6,741 nucleotides of DNA from an uncultured Oscillospiraceae bacterium (GTDB lineage: Bacteria > Bacillota > Clostridia > Oscillospirales > Acutalibacteraceae): positions 1 through 6,741 of the forward strand of contig CAJJLZ010000050.1 in assembly GCA_905192745.1 (NCBI GenBank), written 5' to 3'. Positions 5,997 to 6,741 of this stretch are shown here, in pieces. Within the stretch, counting starts at the first letter, position 1. The number at the start of each line of letters is the position of its first letter. The notes beneath the pieces were generated by a model. It did not search any database and was not told where the DNA came from. It saw nothing but the letters and a program-made list of their open reading frames with translations. A program made the position numbers and the translations under genes.

Positions 5997-6596
5997 ATGT
6001 TTTTTCGTAAAACCAAGCCGGCGGGGCCGGTCGATTTTCTGATCGCCGGGCTGGGAAACCCCGGCAAAAAGTATGAGGGGACCCGGCACAACGCCGGCTT
6101 TATCGCGCTGGAGGCGCTGGCCCGGAAGCTGGACGTCCGGGTAAACAAATCCAAGTATAAGTCGCTGATCGCTGAAGCCGCCATCGGGGACAAACGGGTG
6201 CTTCTGATGATGCCCCAGACCCTGATGAACCTCAGCGGCGAAGCAGTGACCGAGGCAATGCGCTTTTATAAACTGAAGCCGGAGCAGGTGCTGGTGATGC
6301 TGGACGACATTACCCTGCCGGTCGGCGTGATCCGTATCCGCCGGAAGGGAAGCGACGGCGGTCAGCGGGGGATGCGGAGCATTATTACCCTGTCGGGCAG
6401 CGAGCAGTTCCCCCGGATTAAGATCGGGGTAGGGCAGAAGCCCCGTCCCGATTATGATCTGGCGGCCTGGGTGCTTTCCCGGTTTACCGGCGAAGAGACG
6501 GAGAAGATCGCTGCGGCGGCGGACAACGCGGCGGAGGCGGCTTTCCGCATTGTGGAAGGCGATCTGGACGGCGCAATGAACACCTATTCCCGTTAG
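5997..6596 (+). CDS. pth: Peptidyl-tRNA hydrolase, bacterial Pth family
   Basis: The enzyme cleaves the ester bond of peptidyl-tRNAs released from stalled ribosomes, recycling tRNA in the cytoplasm. The 199 residues match the family (about 185-200). Visible: GLGNPGKKYEGTRHNAG (18-34) with Asn21 and the catalytic base His31; QTLMNLSGEA (74-83) with Met77 and Asn78; LDDITLPVG (102-110) with Asp103; and FPRIKIGVGQKP (138-149). The segment that reads GGHNGLK in E. coli Pth (His113, Asn114) reads GGQRGMR here, replacing both residues by Gln123 and Arg124. The N-terminus is about 11 residues longer than E. coli Pth. ATG 5997 is supported by AAAGGAG at 5982-5988, eight bases upstream. No promoter or terminator is evident in the 53-base gap after prs, so cotranscription is likely. 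Confidence 0.95.
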   Translation: MFFRKTKPAGPVDFLIAGLGNPGKKYEGTRHNAGFIALEALARKLDVRVNKSKYKSLIAEAAIGDKRVLLMMPQTLMNLSGEAVTEAMRFYKLKPEQVLVMLDDITLPVGVIRIRRKGSDGGQRGMRSIITLSGSEQFPRIKIGVGQKPRPDYDLAAWVLSRFTGEETEKIAAAADNAAEAAFRIVEGDLDGAMNTYSR

Positions 6597-6603
6597 GGAA
6601 TAG
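6584..6603 (+). other. Hairpin straddling the pth stop codon
   Basis: CTATTCCC (6584-6591) and GGGAATAG (6596-6603) form a perfect 8-bp stem with loop GTTA. The TAG stop (6594-6596) lies in the loop and first stem base. There is no U tract after it, so it does not look like an intrinsic terminator. A short GACAG/CTGTC inverted repeat follows at 6603-6613. Confidence 0.5.
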
Positions 6604-6638
6604 ACAGCCTGTCAAAAAGCCAGTTAAAGGATAGCAAG

Positions 6639-6716
6639 ATGGACAAAAGAGGCTACTCTACTATATACGGCGCTGTGCGCCGTATTGGGGAACCCCCGGC
6701 GTGTATAGTACAATGA
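6639..6716 (+). CDS. Possible 25-codon open frame after pth (doubtful)
   Basis: An ATG at 6639 lies eight bases after AAAGG (6626-6630) and opens a 25-codon frame (MDKRGYSTIYG...) ending at TGA 6714-6716, whose last codons overlap the next possible ATG as ATGA. No family is recognised, and most of the frame is made of the 52-base palindrome, which argues against a selected peptide. It could act as a leader peptide for the following frame, but that is inference. Confidence 0.15.
   Translation: MDKRGYSTIYGAVRRIGEPPACIVQ
6659..6710. repeat. 52-base imperfect palindrome with nested perfect hairpin
   Basis: The ends TACTATATAC (6659-6668) and GTGTATAGTA (6701-6710) are complementary over ten positions with one G-U. 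Nested inside is a perfect 9-bp hairpin, ATACGGCGC (6665-6673) with GCGCCGTAT (6677-6685) and loop TGT, followed by GGGGAACCCCC. The two foldings compete for 6665-6668. There is no U tract. It could be an RNA regulatory structure, an operator or a recombination-type site; the sequence alone does not decide. Confidence 0.5.
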
Positions 6717-6741
6717 CAAAGGTAACAGATAGAGCAAAGAC
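6713..6741 (+). CDS. Possible start of a downstream gene, cut by window end
   Basis: An ATG at 6713 opens a frame (MTKVTDRAK...) that runs to the edge without a stop. It overlaps the stop of the preceding 25-codon frame by ATGA, an arrangement that allows translational coupling; no independent Shine-Dalgarno is seen. Nine codons are too few to identify a family. It does not resemble the start of mfd, the gene that often follows pth, although that is weak evidence. Confidence 0.2.

Overview
The window reads as chromosomal DNA of a moderately GC-rich anaerobic Firmicute, most likely a gut clostridium of the Oscillospiraceae/Ruminococcaceae type. This is an inference from protein flavour, not a computed classification. 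It rests on a clostridial-type pyruvate, phosphate dikinase, a seven-helix GGDEF protein, strong AGGAGG ribosome binding sites, sigma-A-type promoters and U-tract terminators. Most of the window is core metabolism and translation housekeeping; no complete mobile element, CRISPR array, rRNA or tRNA is visible.

Layout. Bases 2-1462 (+) hold the C-terminal part of a membrane diguanylate cyclase whose start lies left of the window. Bases 1463-1923 are an AT-rich gap with no convincing gene. The gap carries two diverged copies of one roughly 100-base unit, each with a terminator hairpin, and a separate perfect AT-rich hairpin. Bases 1924-4560 (-) hold ppdK, convergent with the cyclase gene. Bases 4561-4980 are a divergent promoter region: a consensus-like extended -10 promoter and a two-hairpin leader for ppdK on the minus strand, and a promoter with a roughly 175-base structured leader for prs on the plus strand. 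prs (4981-5943) and pth (5997-6596) follow in one direction, 53 bases apart, probably in one operon. The last 145 bases contain a hairpin straddling the pth stop, a 52-base imperfect palindrome and the possible first codons of another gene cut by the window edge.

How the genes relate. PpdK interconverts pyruvate and phosphoenolpyruvate using ATP/AMP and Pi/PPi, a central step in PPi-linked glycolysis of anaerobes. Prs makes PRPP for nucleotide, histidine and tryptophan synthesis and also turns ATP into AMP. Pth recycles peptidyl-tRNAs. prs-pth is a familiar Firmicute neighbourhood, often followed by mfd; what follows here does not look like mfd within the visible bases. The GGDEF protein is a signalling enzyme with no obvious functional link to ppdK; the two genes simply end against each other.

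I do not see a new multi-gene system. The points that merit a second look are the duplicated ppdK terminator unit, the hairpin-rich prs and ppdK leaders, the replaced His-Asn pair in Pth, and the palindrome and composition change at the right edge.
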